A stretch of 64,000 nucleotides of DNA from Candidatus Acidiferrum typicum (GTDB lineage Bacteria; Acidobacteriota; Terriglobia; Acidiferrales; UBA7541). The stretch lies in assembly GCA_002478115.1 (NCBI GenBank), contig DLMH01000020.1:1-64000 (forward strand). The letters are read 5' to 3'. Both the position numbers and the translations under genes were made by a program. This document shows, piece after piece, positions 41,780 through 51,572 of the stretch. Numbering within the stretch: position 1 is the stretch's first letter; each line of letters starts with the position of its first letter. The notes under the pieces were generated by a model. It saw only the letters and a program-made list of their open reading frames with translations, was not told the origin of the DNA and did no database searches.

Positions 41780-42484
41780 TCATCGCTCCATGGGAGTGGC
41801 GTTGCGGCCACGCAGCACAATATCAAAGCGGAAGCCGAGTGCAATCTCCGGTGTAGTTGTCGCCCAGTCGAAGATCGAGATGAGGCGCTTGCGCGCGGAT
41901 TCGACCGGCACACTGTTGTAAATGGGGTCGAATTCGAGAAGGGGATCACCGGGGAAGTACATTTGCGTGACGAGGCGTGTGGCGAACGCGGGGCCGAAAA
42001 CGGAGAAGTGAATGTGCCGAGGGCGCCACGCATTGTAATGATTGCGCCATGGATAAGCGCCGGGGCGAATGGTGACGAAACGGTAGCGGCCTTCTTCGTC
42101 AGTGAGGGTTTGCCCCATGCCGGTGAAATTGGGATCGAGCGGAGCATCGTGCTGATCCACTTTGTGCAGATAACGTCCGGCGGCATTGGCTTGCCAAATC
42201 TCCACCAGCGAATGAGCGACCGGGCGGCCATCTTCATCAACGAGGCGGCCGCTGACGACGATGCGCTCGCCGAGGGGCTCGCCTTTGTGCTGCCGGGTGA
42301 GATCGAAGCCTTTGGGTGGAACGACTTCTTTGGAAAAGGAGGGGCCGGTAGTTTCAGAAAGCGTGTGAGGGAGTTGGATCAAGGGTTGCGTGGGCGCGCG
42401 CTTGATCGAGGAAACGTAGGGCGGGTGCAAAAGCTCCGGCTGAGTGCCGGGGGCGGGCCTGCGATATCGCAACATCGGCATCAC
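41780..42484 (-). CDS. pcaH: Protocatechuate 3,4-dioxygenase beta subunit
   Basis: The 234-residue catalytic subunit cleaves protocatechuate between its hydroxyls using Fe(III) and O2. Iron ligands are visible: Tyr in AAGRYLHK, Tyr in YPWRNHYNAW, and the two His of RPRHIHFSVFG. The GRLVDEDGRPVAHSLVEIWQ core and the N-terminal extension RAPTQPLIQLPHTLSETTGP are those of PcaH. It is followed one base later by pcaG and preceded by the thiolase gene with a 12-bp gap. It requires molecular oxygen. Confidence 0.96.
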   Translation of the reverse strand: MMPMLRYRRPAPGTQPELLHPPYVSSIKRAPTQPLIQLPHTLSETTGPSFSKEVVPPKGFDLTRQHKGEPLGERIVVSGRLVDEDGRPVAHSLVEIWQANAAGRYLHKVDQHDAPLDPNFTGMGQTLTDEEGRYRFVTIRPGAYPWRNHYNAWRPRHIHFSVFGPAFATRLVTQMYFPGDPLLEFDPIYNSVPVESARKRLISIFDWATTTPEIALGFRFDIVLRGRNATPMER

Positions 42485-42496
42485 GCTCCAATTTCT

Positions 42497-43702
42497 TCAG
42501 ACGCGTTCCAGAATCACGGCGATGCCCTGGCCAACGCCGATGCACATGGTGCAGAGGGCGTAACGGCCCTTGGTGCGCAGCAATTGGTAGAGTGCAGTCG
42601 TCACGAGGCGACCACCGCTGGCGCCGAGCGGATGGCCGATGGCGATGGCTCCGCCATTGGGATTGACGTTCGCGGCATCGTCGGGGAGGCCCAGTTCGCG
42701 AAGGACAGCGAGCGCCTGTGCGGCGAAAGCTTCGTTCAGTTCGATCACGTCCATCTGTGAAAGATTGAGACCCGCCTTGGCAAGGACTTTGCGCGTTGCA
42801 GGAACGGGCCCCATACCCATGATGCGCGGGGCCACGCCAGCGGCGGCTGCGGCGATCACGCGGGCTTTGGGCACAAGGCTGTGGCGCTTGATCGCGTCTT
42901 CGGAGGCCAAGAGGAGAGCGCAGGCGCCATCGTTCACGCCGGAAGCGTTTCCGGCGGTGACGGTGCCGTCGGGCTTCACAACACCCTTCAGCTTCGCGAG
43001 GGCTTCGAGGGTCGTGTCCGGGCGGGGATGCTCGTCCACGCTGACGAGAACGGGATCGCCCTTTTTCTGCGGAATGGGGACGGCGACGATTTCTTCCGCG
43101 AGGCGCCCAGCTTTCATCGCTGCGCTGGTGCGCTGCTGGCTGCGAAACGCAAAAGCATCCTGATCAACACGCGCAACGTGATATTCCTCGGCAACAATTT
43201 CGGCGGTTTCCGGCATAGCGTCGGTGCCGAACCTGGCTTTCATGGCGGGATTCACGAAGCGCCAGCCGATGGTGGTGTCTTCGATTTTCATATTGCGAGA
43301 GAAGGCGCCATCGGCTTTGCCCATCACGAACGGGGCGCGGGACATGCTTTCCACGCCGCCCGCAAGAATAAGATCAACTTCACCGCTCTTGATGCCGCGA
43401 GAGGCTACGGCGACAGCGTCCATGCTGGAGCCACAAAGCCGATTCACGGTGGTGCCGGAGATTTCCTTAGGAAGACCGGCGAGAAGAAGAGCCATGCGCG
43501 CGACGTTGCGATTGTCTTCCCCGGCTTGATTGGCGCAGCCATAGACGACGTCATCCAGCGCGCTCCAATCGACCTGGGGATTTCGTTCGAGCAGGGATTT
43601 GATGGGAATGGCGGCAAGGTCATCGGTTCTGACGGTGGCGAGGGCGCCGCCGTATCTTCCGATGGGCGTGCGAATGGCGTCACAAATGTAAGCGAAGCTC
43701 AT
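42497..43702 (-). CDS. pcaF: 3-oxoadipyl-CoA thiolase
   Basis: The 401-residue thiolase carries the acyl-Cys motif [11 protein letters not shown], then [25 protein letters not shown] and the second Cys region [13 protein letters not shown]. The opening [19 protein letters not shown] and the ~400 length match PcaF/PaaJ. It splits 3-oxoadipyl-CoA to acetyl-CoA and succinyl-CoA. The family is close to acetyl-CoA acetyltransferases, and the assignment rests on the pca context. ATG 43702 matches family length; the longer frame to 43759 is less likely. It is the first gene of the minus-strand run and faces the operator-like repeat. Confidence 0.92.
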   Translation of the reverse strand: MSFAYICDAIRTPIGRYGGALATVRTDDLAAIPIKSLLERNPQVDWSALDDVVYGCANQAGEDNRNVARMALLLAGLPKEISGTTVNRLCGSSMDAVAVASRGIKSGEVDLILAGGVESMSRAPFVMGKADGAFSRNMKIEDTTIGWRFVNPAMKARFGTDAMPETAEIVAEEYHVARVDQDAFAFRSQQRTSAAMKAGRLAEEIVAVPIPQKKGDPVLVSVDEHPRPDTTLEALAKLKGVVKPDGTVTAGNASGVNDGACALLLASEDAIKRHSLVPKARVIAAAAAGVAPRIMGMGPVPATRKVLAKAGLNLSQMDVIELNEAFAAQALAVLRELGLPDDAANVNPNGGAIAIGHPLGASGGRLVTTALYQLLRTKGRYALCTMCIGVGQGIAVILERV

Positions 43703-43745
43703 GGTTTTTGCGGTCTTTCCGCGTTCCCAGTCTACCGTAAACACA

Positions 43746-43767
43746 CACCGGTTGACCAAATCCGGTG
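43746..43767. promoter_or_regulatory. Inverted repeat in the pca/pob divergent promoter region
   Basis: CACCGG and CCGGTG are separated by ten bases (TTGACCAAAT). The repeat lies 44-65 bp before pcaF and 67-88 bp before the thioesterase gene, in the 131-bp gap between the two divergent units. A TTGACC that could serve as a -35 box lies inside it. It is a candidate operator for a pathway regulator, none of which is encoded in the window. Confidence 0.5.
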
Positions 43768-43833
43768 CTTCTTTCGGGGGCGTGCGTTAGACTCGGCTGG
43801 AGCCAAATCAGCCGCTGACGGTGGAACCACGCC

Positions 43834-44250
43834 ATGCTCATAAATCGCAAGGAAATCCAGATCGAATGGGGCCACTGCGACCCCTTCGGAATTGTGTTTT
43901 TCCCGCGCTATTTTGAATATTTCGACGCTTGCACCAATGCGCTCTTCCATCGAGCGCTGGGCTTGCCGAAGGCAGAAATGTTGCGGCGGTTCCAGATTGC
44001 GGGGATTCCACTGGTCCAGGCGAGCGCGAATTTTTTCGCGCCGTCCTCGTTCGGAGATGTTGTCAGCGTGGAATCCTGCGTGACGCAGTGGGGAAAGAGC
44101 AGCTTTTCCGTGCAGCACCGGCTCTTGCGCGGACAGACCCTGGCGGTGGAAGGATTTGAAAAGCGCGTGTGGACAGTGCGGCCGGGGGGCGATCCATCCA
44201 AGGCAGTGAGCCAGGCCATTCCCCCGGAAGTCATCGATAAATTCTCGTAG
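43834..44250 (+). CDS. Hotdog-fold acyl-CoA thioesterase, probably 4-hydroxybenzoyl-CoA
   Basis: The 138-residue protein opens with EIQIEWGHCDPFGIVFFPRY, the signature of the 4-hydroxybenzoyl-CoA thioesterase branch, where the Asp in CDP-x-G is catalytic. The remaining strands (GDVVSVESCVTQWGKSSFSV) complete a single hotdog domain. It lies 23 bp before pobA and is transcribed with it, so hydrolysis of 4-hydroxybenzoyl-CoA to 4-hydroxybenzoate would feed the hydroxylase. The source of the CoA ester is not in the window. Confidence 0.85.
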   Translation: MLINRKEIQIEWGHCDPFGIVFFPRYFEYFDACTNALFHRALGLPKAEMLRRFQIAGIPLVQASANFFAPSSFGDVVSVESCVTQWGKSSFSVQHRLLRGQTLAVEGFEKRVWTVRPGGDPSKAVSQAIPPEVIDKFS

Positions 44251-44255
44251 ATTGA

Positions 44256-45467
<1,212 letters not shown>

Positions 45468-46110
45468 CCCTTCGCGGCAAGTTCTGGATATTCGCCGAGC
45501 GGGATTTTTCAAACATACGCTCCAGTGTTCAGGTCAATAGCGCTGAACGTGCCACAGGGATTTGGCCCAAGCGTGCCGGGAGTGAGGCAAGACATCCCGT
45601 GCACTCCCAAGAGCAAGAGGCCTGTTTGAGGAATCCCTAATGAGAGAAGAGAAGGGGGATGTGCCGAATTGGAGAGTTACTTCCGGCTTGAACGGAATCT
45701 GCACTTGGAAGTATTTGGGAAAACACAACAGCGTGGAACGGTGTCCCTGGAAACTGGGCCGACAGAGCCGTGAGCCTGAACAAAAAGAGAGGAATGACGA
45801 CTTAAGAAAGGCAGAAAGTGCCGATAGAAGAAAGTGCCGGAAGCAAAGTGTGCTGGAACGCCGCTTGCTCGGTAAGGCGAGTTGCGCGCCCCTGCGCGTG
45901 GGCTCGACGAGCGTAACGCTAGGGGAGTCGACATTTGCACGGCGTGAGCTGAGAAACGCAGTGTCCCTTCCTAAAAGTGATTCAAATTGGGGCGCGCCGC
46001 CTGGCCCGTAATCTTTCGAGCGCTGGCCACGGAGCCTTTCTTGACAGCCTTGCTCCCAGCGCCCAAACTCGACGTATCCCCTTCCAGAAAGTTAGTTTGT
46101 GTGAACCATC
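45468..46110. other. Long gene-poor gap at the strand-composition switch
   Basis: About 640 bp hold no convincing gene; a 123-codon frame at 45640-46011 has no homologous feel and a biased Arg/Lys composition. The plus strand is mostly G-rich on the left and C-rich on the right of this gap, so it may mark a rearrangement boundary. I see no DnaA boxes or dif-like site with certainty. Confidence 0.4.
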
Positions 46111-46809
46111 ATGCGCCTTCTTGTCGCTGAGGCCGATTTGTCTCTGGCGGAGTTGCTTCAATCCCGGTTTCAGCAGGAAGACTTCACCGTGCAAGTCGCT
46201 TCTGCAGGCAATCAGATTTCAGAATTACCGGAGAAGACTCCCCTTGATCTCGTGATCCTGGACCTGAATCTTCCTGGAATCCCGGGGCTGGAGTTTCTTC
46301 ACACCCTTCACCGCCGCTGGCCGGAGACGCCCGTGATTCTTGTTTCCCAGGCCGCTGCCGTGGAAGAGCGCGTTCGCGGCCTCAACGCAGGCGCCGACGA
46401 CTTCATCGTTAAGCCGTTCGCCGTTGCGGAACTTGTCGCCCGCGTGCACGCCGTGCTTCGGCGCCGCAATCGTCCGGGTACGGACACTTTCCGCTTCGAG
46501 GATCTCGAGGTGAATCGTGTCTCTCACAAAGTCAGCCGCAGTGGCCGTTCCATTGAGCTGAGTCCCAAGGAATACGCGCTCCTGGAATATCTCCTCCGCC
46601 ATTCCGGCCGCCCCGTCTCCCGCAATTCCATCATCGAAGAGGTCTGGTGCATGCGCTCCGATTCCATTACGAACGTCGTGGATGTCTACATCAATTACCT
46701 GCGCAAGAAAATTGACGCCGGCTCCGATCGCCCACTCATTCGCACCATTCGCGGCATTGGCTATCAAATCGGCGGGAATCACCTGCCCAAACAGACCGCC
46801 CTCAAATAG
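46111..46809 (+). CDS. OmpR/PhoB-family response regulator
   Basis: The 232-residue protein has a receiver (1-120) with phospho-acceptor D51 in VILDLNLPG and K101 in IVKPF. The acidic pocket is EAD at positions 7-9, compared with the usual EDD. It is followed by a winged-helix DNA-binding domain (SRSGRSIELSPKEYALLEYL, then VVDVYINYLRKKID and IRTIRGIGYQI). No histidine kinase is adjacent, so it is an orphan in this window. The ATG at 46111 gives exactly the family N terminus. Its targets are unknown. Confidence 0.92.
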   Translation: MRLLVAEADLSLAELLQSRFQQEDFTVQVASAGNQISELPEKTPLDLVILDLNLPGIPGLEFLHTLHRRWPETPVILVSQAAAVEERVRGLNAGADDFIVKPFAVAELVARVHAVLRRRNRPGTDTFRFEDLEVNRVSHKVSRSGRSIELSPKEYALLEYLLRHSGRPVSRNSIIEEVWCMRSDSITNVVDVYINYLRKKIDAGSDRPLIRTIRGIGYQIGGNHLPKQTALK

Positions 46810-46825
46810 TCTCATCCAAAGAAAA

Positions 46826-46854
46826 TGGGCGCCCCGGCATGGCCGGGACGCCCA
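46826..46854 (-). terminator. Terminator for the minus-strand BNR-repeat gene
   Basis: TGGGCG and CGCCCA, with inner arms CCGGC and GCCGG around ATG, form a GC-rich hairpin. On the minus strand it is followed by ATTTTCTTT, so it terminates the gene ending at 46881. On the plus strand no T tract follows. Confidence 0.7.
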
Positions 46855-46880
46855 ATGAAGCAGAAGGGAACTCAGTTTTC

Positions 46881-48884
46881 TTAGCGCATCCCCGGGCCGT
46901 CGCCGGCGCTCGCGGACCGCGCATTCGGATCCAGGCTCAGCATGCCCTCGGTGGCCGAAACTGCCACCAACGAGCCGTCCCGCCGCGTCCGAATCACCGG
47001 GAAGAACCCTTGCGAGAGCGGATCGTCCATGTGCTGCCAGGATTTTCCGCCGTCGAATGAGGTCAGCAGGCCCTGCTTCTGCAGTGACACCACCAACGCT
47101 TTCTCTGTCCCCGCTACCGACTGGAAGGACAATTCGCGGACATCCGAGCGGTTCCAGGTGCGCCCGGCATCGCGCGAGCCGTACAAGCCCATGTTCGAAG
47201 TGATGAAGAGCGTGCTGTCGTCCACGCGGTGAAGCCTCAGGTTACCCGCCGCGGCAAACGCGAGTTCCTTGGCATCCCAAGTCTCGCCCTTGTCGCTCGA
47301 ATACAGCAGATTCCGTTCGACGATCGCCCAAACCTGATTGCCATCGGCGGCAACTTCCACCGATTGTGCCGGCTGGCGCGTCAGAGGATCCTTGCTGGCT
47401 GGCTTCCACGTTGCGCCATGGTCCTTGGAGACGAGTACGCCGCCGACCGTCGCTGCGTACCAGGCCTCGCTGCCGAACGCCATGCCATTCACCAGAAAGG
47501 CCGTCAACTGGGGACCCGCCTGCTTCGGTGCCGCTGCCTTAGCAGGCACGCCCTTCTTGCCCTTGGTCGTTTTTACGGCAGCAGCAGAAGCCGTATCCGG
47601 CACGTACAGCCCCGCACGTACCCACTTGTGCGCCGCATCGTCGTACTTCATCCATCCACCGTTGGTCAACCCCGCCCACCAGCCTGTCGGCGCAGCATAG
47701 ACGTGACGCAGTTCCGTACGCTTCAGGCCAGGTCCCAGTGTTGTCCAGGAGTTGCCGCCGTCCTTGGTCGCCAGGAAAGCATCGTTATCAAACGTCAGTA
47801 CCACCAAGGCGCGTTCCGGATGATCGCGATCCAGCGCCACATCCGAAATATGCTGGTGCTGGAAGCCATTGTTCGCCGAAGTGAAAGACGACCCGCCGTC
47901 CGTGCTGATCTGGACGCCTTCGCGCTCCGTTCCAATGATGATTTTCTGCGGGTTCTTCTGGTCAATGATCAGCGCGTTGATGATCCAGTCGCCCGGTGTC
48001 ACACGCTTGAAATCCTTGTCATTCACTGTCTTCCACAGGCCGGTGGTTGTCCCCGCATACAGAATGCTTGCATTCGTGGGGTCCATGCGGATCAGTTGCG
48101 TGCGGCGGAATACCGCAGGGATGCCCTGATATTTCACCCACTGCTGCCCGCCATTCATGCTGTGATAGATCCCGGAGCACGCCACGGCGTGCACGTTTTC
48201 CGAATTCGCCGGATCGACGATGATGTTCATTACATCGGAATCGTCGATCATGCCCTTCACCACTGGAAACCAGTCTTTGCCGCCATTCGCGGTCTTCCAG
48301 GGCAGGTGATAGGTTCCGGCATAGATGACGTTGGTATCCTTCGGGTCGAAGGCCACCGAGTCAAAATTCCGCAGGTCCGAATGATGGGCAGGGGTAATGC
48401 GTTCCCAGGTGGCGCCTTCGTCGCTCGAGCGGTACACGCCGCTGAGCGCACCGGCCAGTAGCAGCTTCGGGTCCGTGGGTGCTTGCGCCAGCGCTCTCAC
48501 GGTCTCGTGCGCCAGTCCAATAATGTTCCAGGTGTGCCCGCCGTCGTCGCTGCGGTAGACACCGCCGCCGCCCGAATACAGCGTCCAAGTGCTCGCGTAG
48601 AGTCGCTTCGCATCGCGCGGGTCCACAATGATGTGCGTGATTACGTCATCTTGCCCGGTCCCGATGCGGCTCAACAGTTGCCAGTGCGCGCCTTCGTCGC
48701 CCGACGTGAACACGTGACCGTCCGCCGTTCCCAGATAAAGGCTCTCGATGTTATTTGGATCTGCAGCAAGAGAAATAACCGTTCCGCCTGGAGGCCCCAC
48801 TTGCCTCCAAGTCTGCGCCTTCGCAGAAACGGCGAAAACCAACATAAGCGTGGCTAACCCTAAAAGCACACGTTTCATTTGCAT
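46881..48884 (-). CDS. Exported BNR/sialidase-type propeller protein
   Basis: The 667-residue protein has a signal peptide (VLLGLATLMLVFAVSAKA) and at least ten Asp-box repeats of the S-x-D-x-G-x-x-W type, for example SGDEGAHWQ, SDDGGHTWN, SSDEGATWER, TKDGGNSWTT and SRDAGRTWNR. These repeats build one or two beta-propellers, as in VPS10/sortilin-like and YCF48-like proteins; the enzymatic Arg triad of sialidases is not evident. A lysine- and alanine-rich insert (residues ~470-500) may be a linker between propellers. Start 48884 has GGGAG six bases upstream. The role is probably structural or binding at the cell surface. Confidence 0.78.
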   Translation of the reverse strand: MQMKRVLLGLATLMLVFAVSAKAQTWRQVGPPGGTVISLAADPNNIESLYLGTADGHVFTSGDEGAHWQLLSRIGTGQDDVITHIIVDPRDAKRLYASTWTLYSGGGGVYRSDDGGHTWNIIGLAHETVRALAQAPTDPKLLLAGALSGVYRSSDEGATWERITPAHHSDLRNFDSVAFDPKDTNVIYAGTYHLPWKTANGGKDWFPVVKGMIDDSDVMNIIVDPANSENVHAVACSGIYHSMNGGQQWVKYQGIPAVFRRTQLIRMDPTNASILYAGTTTGLWKTVNDKDFKRVTPGDWIINALIIDQKNPQKIIIGTEREGVQISTDGGSSFTSANNGFQHQHISDVALDRDHPERALVVLTFDNDAFLATKDGGNSWTTLGPGLKRTELRHVYAAPTGWWAGLTNGGWMKYDDAAHKWVRAGLYVPDTASAAAVKTTKGKKGVPAKAAAPKQAGPQLTAFLVNGMAFGSEAWYAATVGGVLVSKDHGATWKPASKDPLTRQPAQSVEVAADGNQVWAIVERNLLYSSDKGETWDAKELAFAAAGNLRLHRVDDSTLFITSNMGLYGSRDAGRTWNRSDVRELSFQSVAGTEKALVVSLQKQGLLTSFDGGKSWQHMDDPLSQGFFPVIRTRRDGSLVAVSATEGMLSLDPNARSASAGDGPGMR

Positions 48885-49065
48885 GCGATTCTCCCAGAGC
48901 GCTGGTGCGCCCACAAGTCGCAAGTGTAGGGAAGGAGTACGGAAAGGCATGCTGGCCTAAAGTACAGATTCCGGGCAAGATGTTTATAGTACTAGGACTA
49001 TGTGACGTAACTGGGCCTACTAACTCTTCTCCACGCCCCCCAGTGGCAACTTATTTCCGGCTTTA

Positions 49066-49143
49066 GGGTTCTACCCCATGGGAACCCAATGAGGGTAATA
49101 ATAGGTACGGGTTTCCGGGACCCATCTGCCAATGCTGGGTTCC
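49066..49143 (+). promoter_or_regulatory. Leader with alternative stem-loops before the first FecR-domain gene
   Basis: GGGTTC (49066-49071) can pair with GAACCC (49082-49087). The same GAACCC can instead pair with GGGTTC at 49137-49142. A further small stem GGGT/ACCC lies at 49109-49123. The alternative structures end 19 bases before the start codon and look like an attenuation-type leader, but no known riboswitch class fits. Confidence 0.35.
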
Positions 49144-49161
49144 TTATCAGGGGAAAAAGCT

Positions 49162-51234
49162 ATGAAGGCCAACCTTACCGCGAAGAGCACCATTGCATTG
49201 CTGCTGTGTCTGGCCGCTTCTTTGTTTTTGCTGTCCCCCGCCGTCAAGGCGCAAGGCCCGGTGAACGACGCCACCGTCGCCTCAGGCGATGTCGGTCCAA
49301 GTGCCGATGACACTCAGGATCCACCATCACGCGTTGCCCGCATCAGCTTCACCGATGGCTCTGTCTCGCTGCAGCCCGGCGGGACCGGCGATTGGGGCAC
49401 TGCCACCAAGAATCGCCCCATGACCATTGGCGACAAACTCTGGGTGGATCAAAACTCCCGCGCGGAATTGCAGGCAGGACAAGCCGCCCTCCATCTCGGC
49501 AGCATGACCGCGATCTCTTTCCTGAATCTCGATCAGAACATCACCCAAATACGCCTCGCCGAAGGGAAGCTCAACTTCCGCGTTCGTGAAATCCTTCAGG
49601 ACGATAACTACGAAGTGGACACGCCCAATCTTTCTTTTACCGTCCGCGAAGCGGGGGACTTCCGTATCGAGGTCAACGAGAACGGCGACTATACCAGCGT
49701 TACCGCCATCCGCGGCCAGGGTGAAATTGCTGCTGGCGGGCAGACCTATCCCGTCCACGCCGGTGAGCGCGCCGACGTCACGGGTACGGATAACAACATA
49801 AAATTCTCGACCGCTGCTGCGCCGGCCCCTGATGATCTGGATCGCTGGGCGCAGGATCGTGACCTGAAGGAAGACAACTCCCCTTCGGCCAAATATGTTT
49901 CGCGCGACACGGTAGGCTACAGCGACCTGGACGATAACGGCACTTGGAGCGAACAGCCTGACTATGGCCCGGTCTGGACACCCAACACAGTCGACCCCGG
50001 CTGGGCGCCTTACAGCAACGGCGACTGGAACTATGTTGGCCCATGGGGCTGGACTTGGGTCGGCTACGAGCCTTGGGGCTTCGCTCCGTTCCATTACGGC
50101 CGCTGGAATTGGTTCGGCGGTGGCTGGGGTTGGTGTCCCGGCCCGATTTATGCTCGGTCGTTTTATGGTCCGGGCTTCGTCGGGTTCCTCGGCGGCGGGT
50201 TCGGTTTTGGGTTTGGTTTTGGCGGCGGCCACGCCTGGTTCCCGCTCGGCTGGGGTGAGCCGTTCCATCCGTGGTACCACGCTGGCGGCGCCTACTGGCA
50301 CAACGTAAACGTGCACAACACGTTCATCCGCAACACCAACGTCATCAGCGGGAGGGGCAACGGCAACTTCAATTACCGCTATGCCCACAACGCCAACGCG
50401 GTTACAGCCGCCTCTCACAGCGCCTTTGTGAATGGCCAGGCGATCAATCGCGGCGCAACGCATCTCTCGGCATCTGCTCTGCGTGGCGCCAGCGTGACCA
50501 ACCGCATCAATGCGTCCCCGACGCGCGCAAGTTACCTTGGTGCTTCCAATTCCCAGGGCCGCGTCGCCACACCTTCTGCCAGTGTTCAGAATCGCAGCGT
50601 GATGGCGCGTACCGCTCCTGCGGCTTCCGCTTCTCTTCTGCCCGCGCGCACCATGAATAATTCGGCTCTCAGGCCGGGCAACTCCACGGCGGCCAGCACA
50701 GCGCGGTCCGCTGGCACTTCATCAGGATTGAGCGCCAACCGCCAGTCGCAGCTCTCCACCAATCGTCCGTCCTCTGCCGCTTCGCAGGGTTCCAGGCCGT
50801 CCGCTTCGCTGAATTCATCGGCCCGCCCAAATACTTCCTCGCGCGCTTGGAGTGCGCAGGGCAACTCCACTGACTCTGGCCGGGCCCCGCAAGGTTTTGG
50901 CAGCACGAATCGCCCCGCGAATTCCGCGGCGGCGGCGCGCACGAATACCAACAACCGTCCGCCCTGGGCCGGCTCTGGCGCGGCCGCCAATTCGGCGACC
51001 CGGAATTCCGCGAATCGTCCGCCTAGCGCGATGAACGGCAACCGCTCCTACACGCCACGGTCTTACAACGGCAATCGTGGCTACTCATCTCCGCGAAGCA
51101 ACGCGCCTCCACACGGCTCTTCGGCGCCGCATAGCTCTTCCGCTCCTCATTCTTCCGGTGGCAGCAGCTCTCACGGCAGTGGCGGCAGCTCACATGGTGG
51201 CGGCGGGGGCGGATCCCACGGCGGCCATCGCTGA
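49162..51234 (+). CDS. Exported FecR-domain protein with DUF6600-like region, copy 1
   Basis: The 690-residue protein has a signal peptide (IALLLCLAASLFLLSPAVKA). Residues ~60-210 form a FecR-like beta domain (RVARISFTDGSVSLQPGG, AISFLNLDQNITQIRLAEGK). Residues ~235-350 are the Trp/Tyr/Gly-rich segment typical of DUF6600 (WAPYSNGDWNYVGPWGWTWV, GFAPFHYGRWNWFGGGWGW). The last ~330 residues are low-complexity Ser/Ala/Asn, ending in Gly/His/Ser (HGSGGSSHGGGG). In acidobacterial relatives such proteins are presumed surface-exposed, with no proven role; they are not sigma-factor regulators. AGGGGA lies eight bases before ATG 49162. A strong terminator separates it from copy 2. Confidence 0.8.
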   Translation: MKANLTAKSTIALLLCLAASLFLLSPAVKAQGPVNDATVASGDVGPSADDTQDPPSRVARISFTDGSVSLQPGGTGDWGTATKNRPMTIGDKLWVDQNSRAELQAGQAALHLGSMTAISFLNLDQNITQIRLAEGKLNFRVREILQDDNYEVDTPNLSFTVREAGDFRIEVNENGDYTSVTAIRGQGEIAAGGQTYPVHAGERADVTGTDNNIKFSTAAAPAPDDLDRWAQDRDLKEDNSPSAKYVSRDTVGYSDLDDNGTWSEQPDYGPVWTPNTVDPGWAPYSNGDWNYVGPWGWTWVGYEPWGFAPFHYGRWNWFGGGWGWCPGPIYARSFYGPGFVGFLGGGFGFGFGFGGGHAWFPLGWGEPFHPWYHAGGAYWHNVNVHNTFIRNTNVISGRGNGNFNYRYAHNANAVTAASHSAFVNGQAINRGATHLSASALRGASVTNRINASPTRASYLGASNSQGRVATPSASVQNRSVMARTAPAASASLLPARTMNNSALRPGNSTAASTARSAGTSSGLSANRQSQLSTNRPSSAASQGSRPSASLNSSARPNTSSRAWSAQGNSTDSGRAPQGFGSTNRPANSAAAARTNTNNRPPWAGSGAAANSATRNSANRPPSAMNGNRSYTPRSYNGNRGYSSPRSNAPPHGSSAPHSSSAPHSSGGSSSHGSGGSSHGGGGGGSHGGHR

Positions 51235-51276
51235 GTGGGATTGTCTTAATCTGTCGAAGCTCCGTTAACTCTTCTC

Positions 51277-51320
51277 AAAGGAAGGCCCGTGCCGGGATAC
51301 CGGACAGGCCTTCCTTTTTT
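51277..51320 (+). terminator. Rho-independent terminator after FecR-domain copy 1
   Basis: AAAGGAAGGCC pairs with GGCCTTCCTTT, with a nested CCGG/CCGG stem, and runs into TTTTTT. Confidence 0.9.
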
Positions 51321-51572
51321 CCGCTCCTCCGCCCACTTGTACTTTTCGCATCCCCACTTCGTGCTCCTGCAACTCCCTGAGGTCTGACCGTGTTACACCT
51401 AGTAGCGTCAGGCAGTCTGGGACGTGACGCTGCTCGCAGCCAGGAACGCCGCGAAGCATCCATTCACGAAATCGGCACCAGCCCGTCGCTTATCCACGGT
51501 CCATCCTCACGCGGAGGGTTTTGGCTCCAGGTTATTGAGGGTGGCAAGCGCTCCAGGAGAGAAGAAAGCACC

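Noticed and set aside
45640..46011. 123-codon plus-strand frame in the gap after pobA
   Set aside because: No ribosome site of note, charge-biased composition and no recognisable domain; left as unassigned gap.
47229..48461. Plus-strand 410-codon frame
   Set aside because: Antisense to the BNR-repeat gene and rich in Arg/His, as expected for a shadow.
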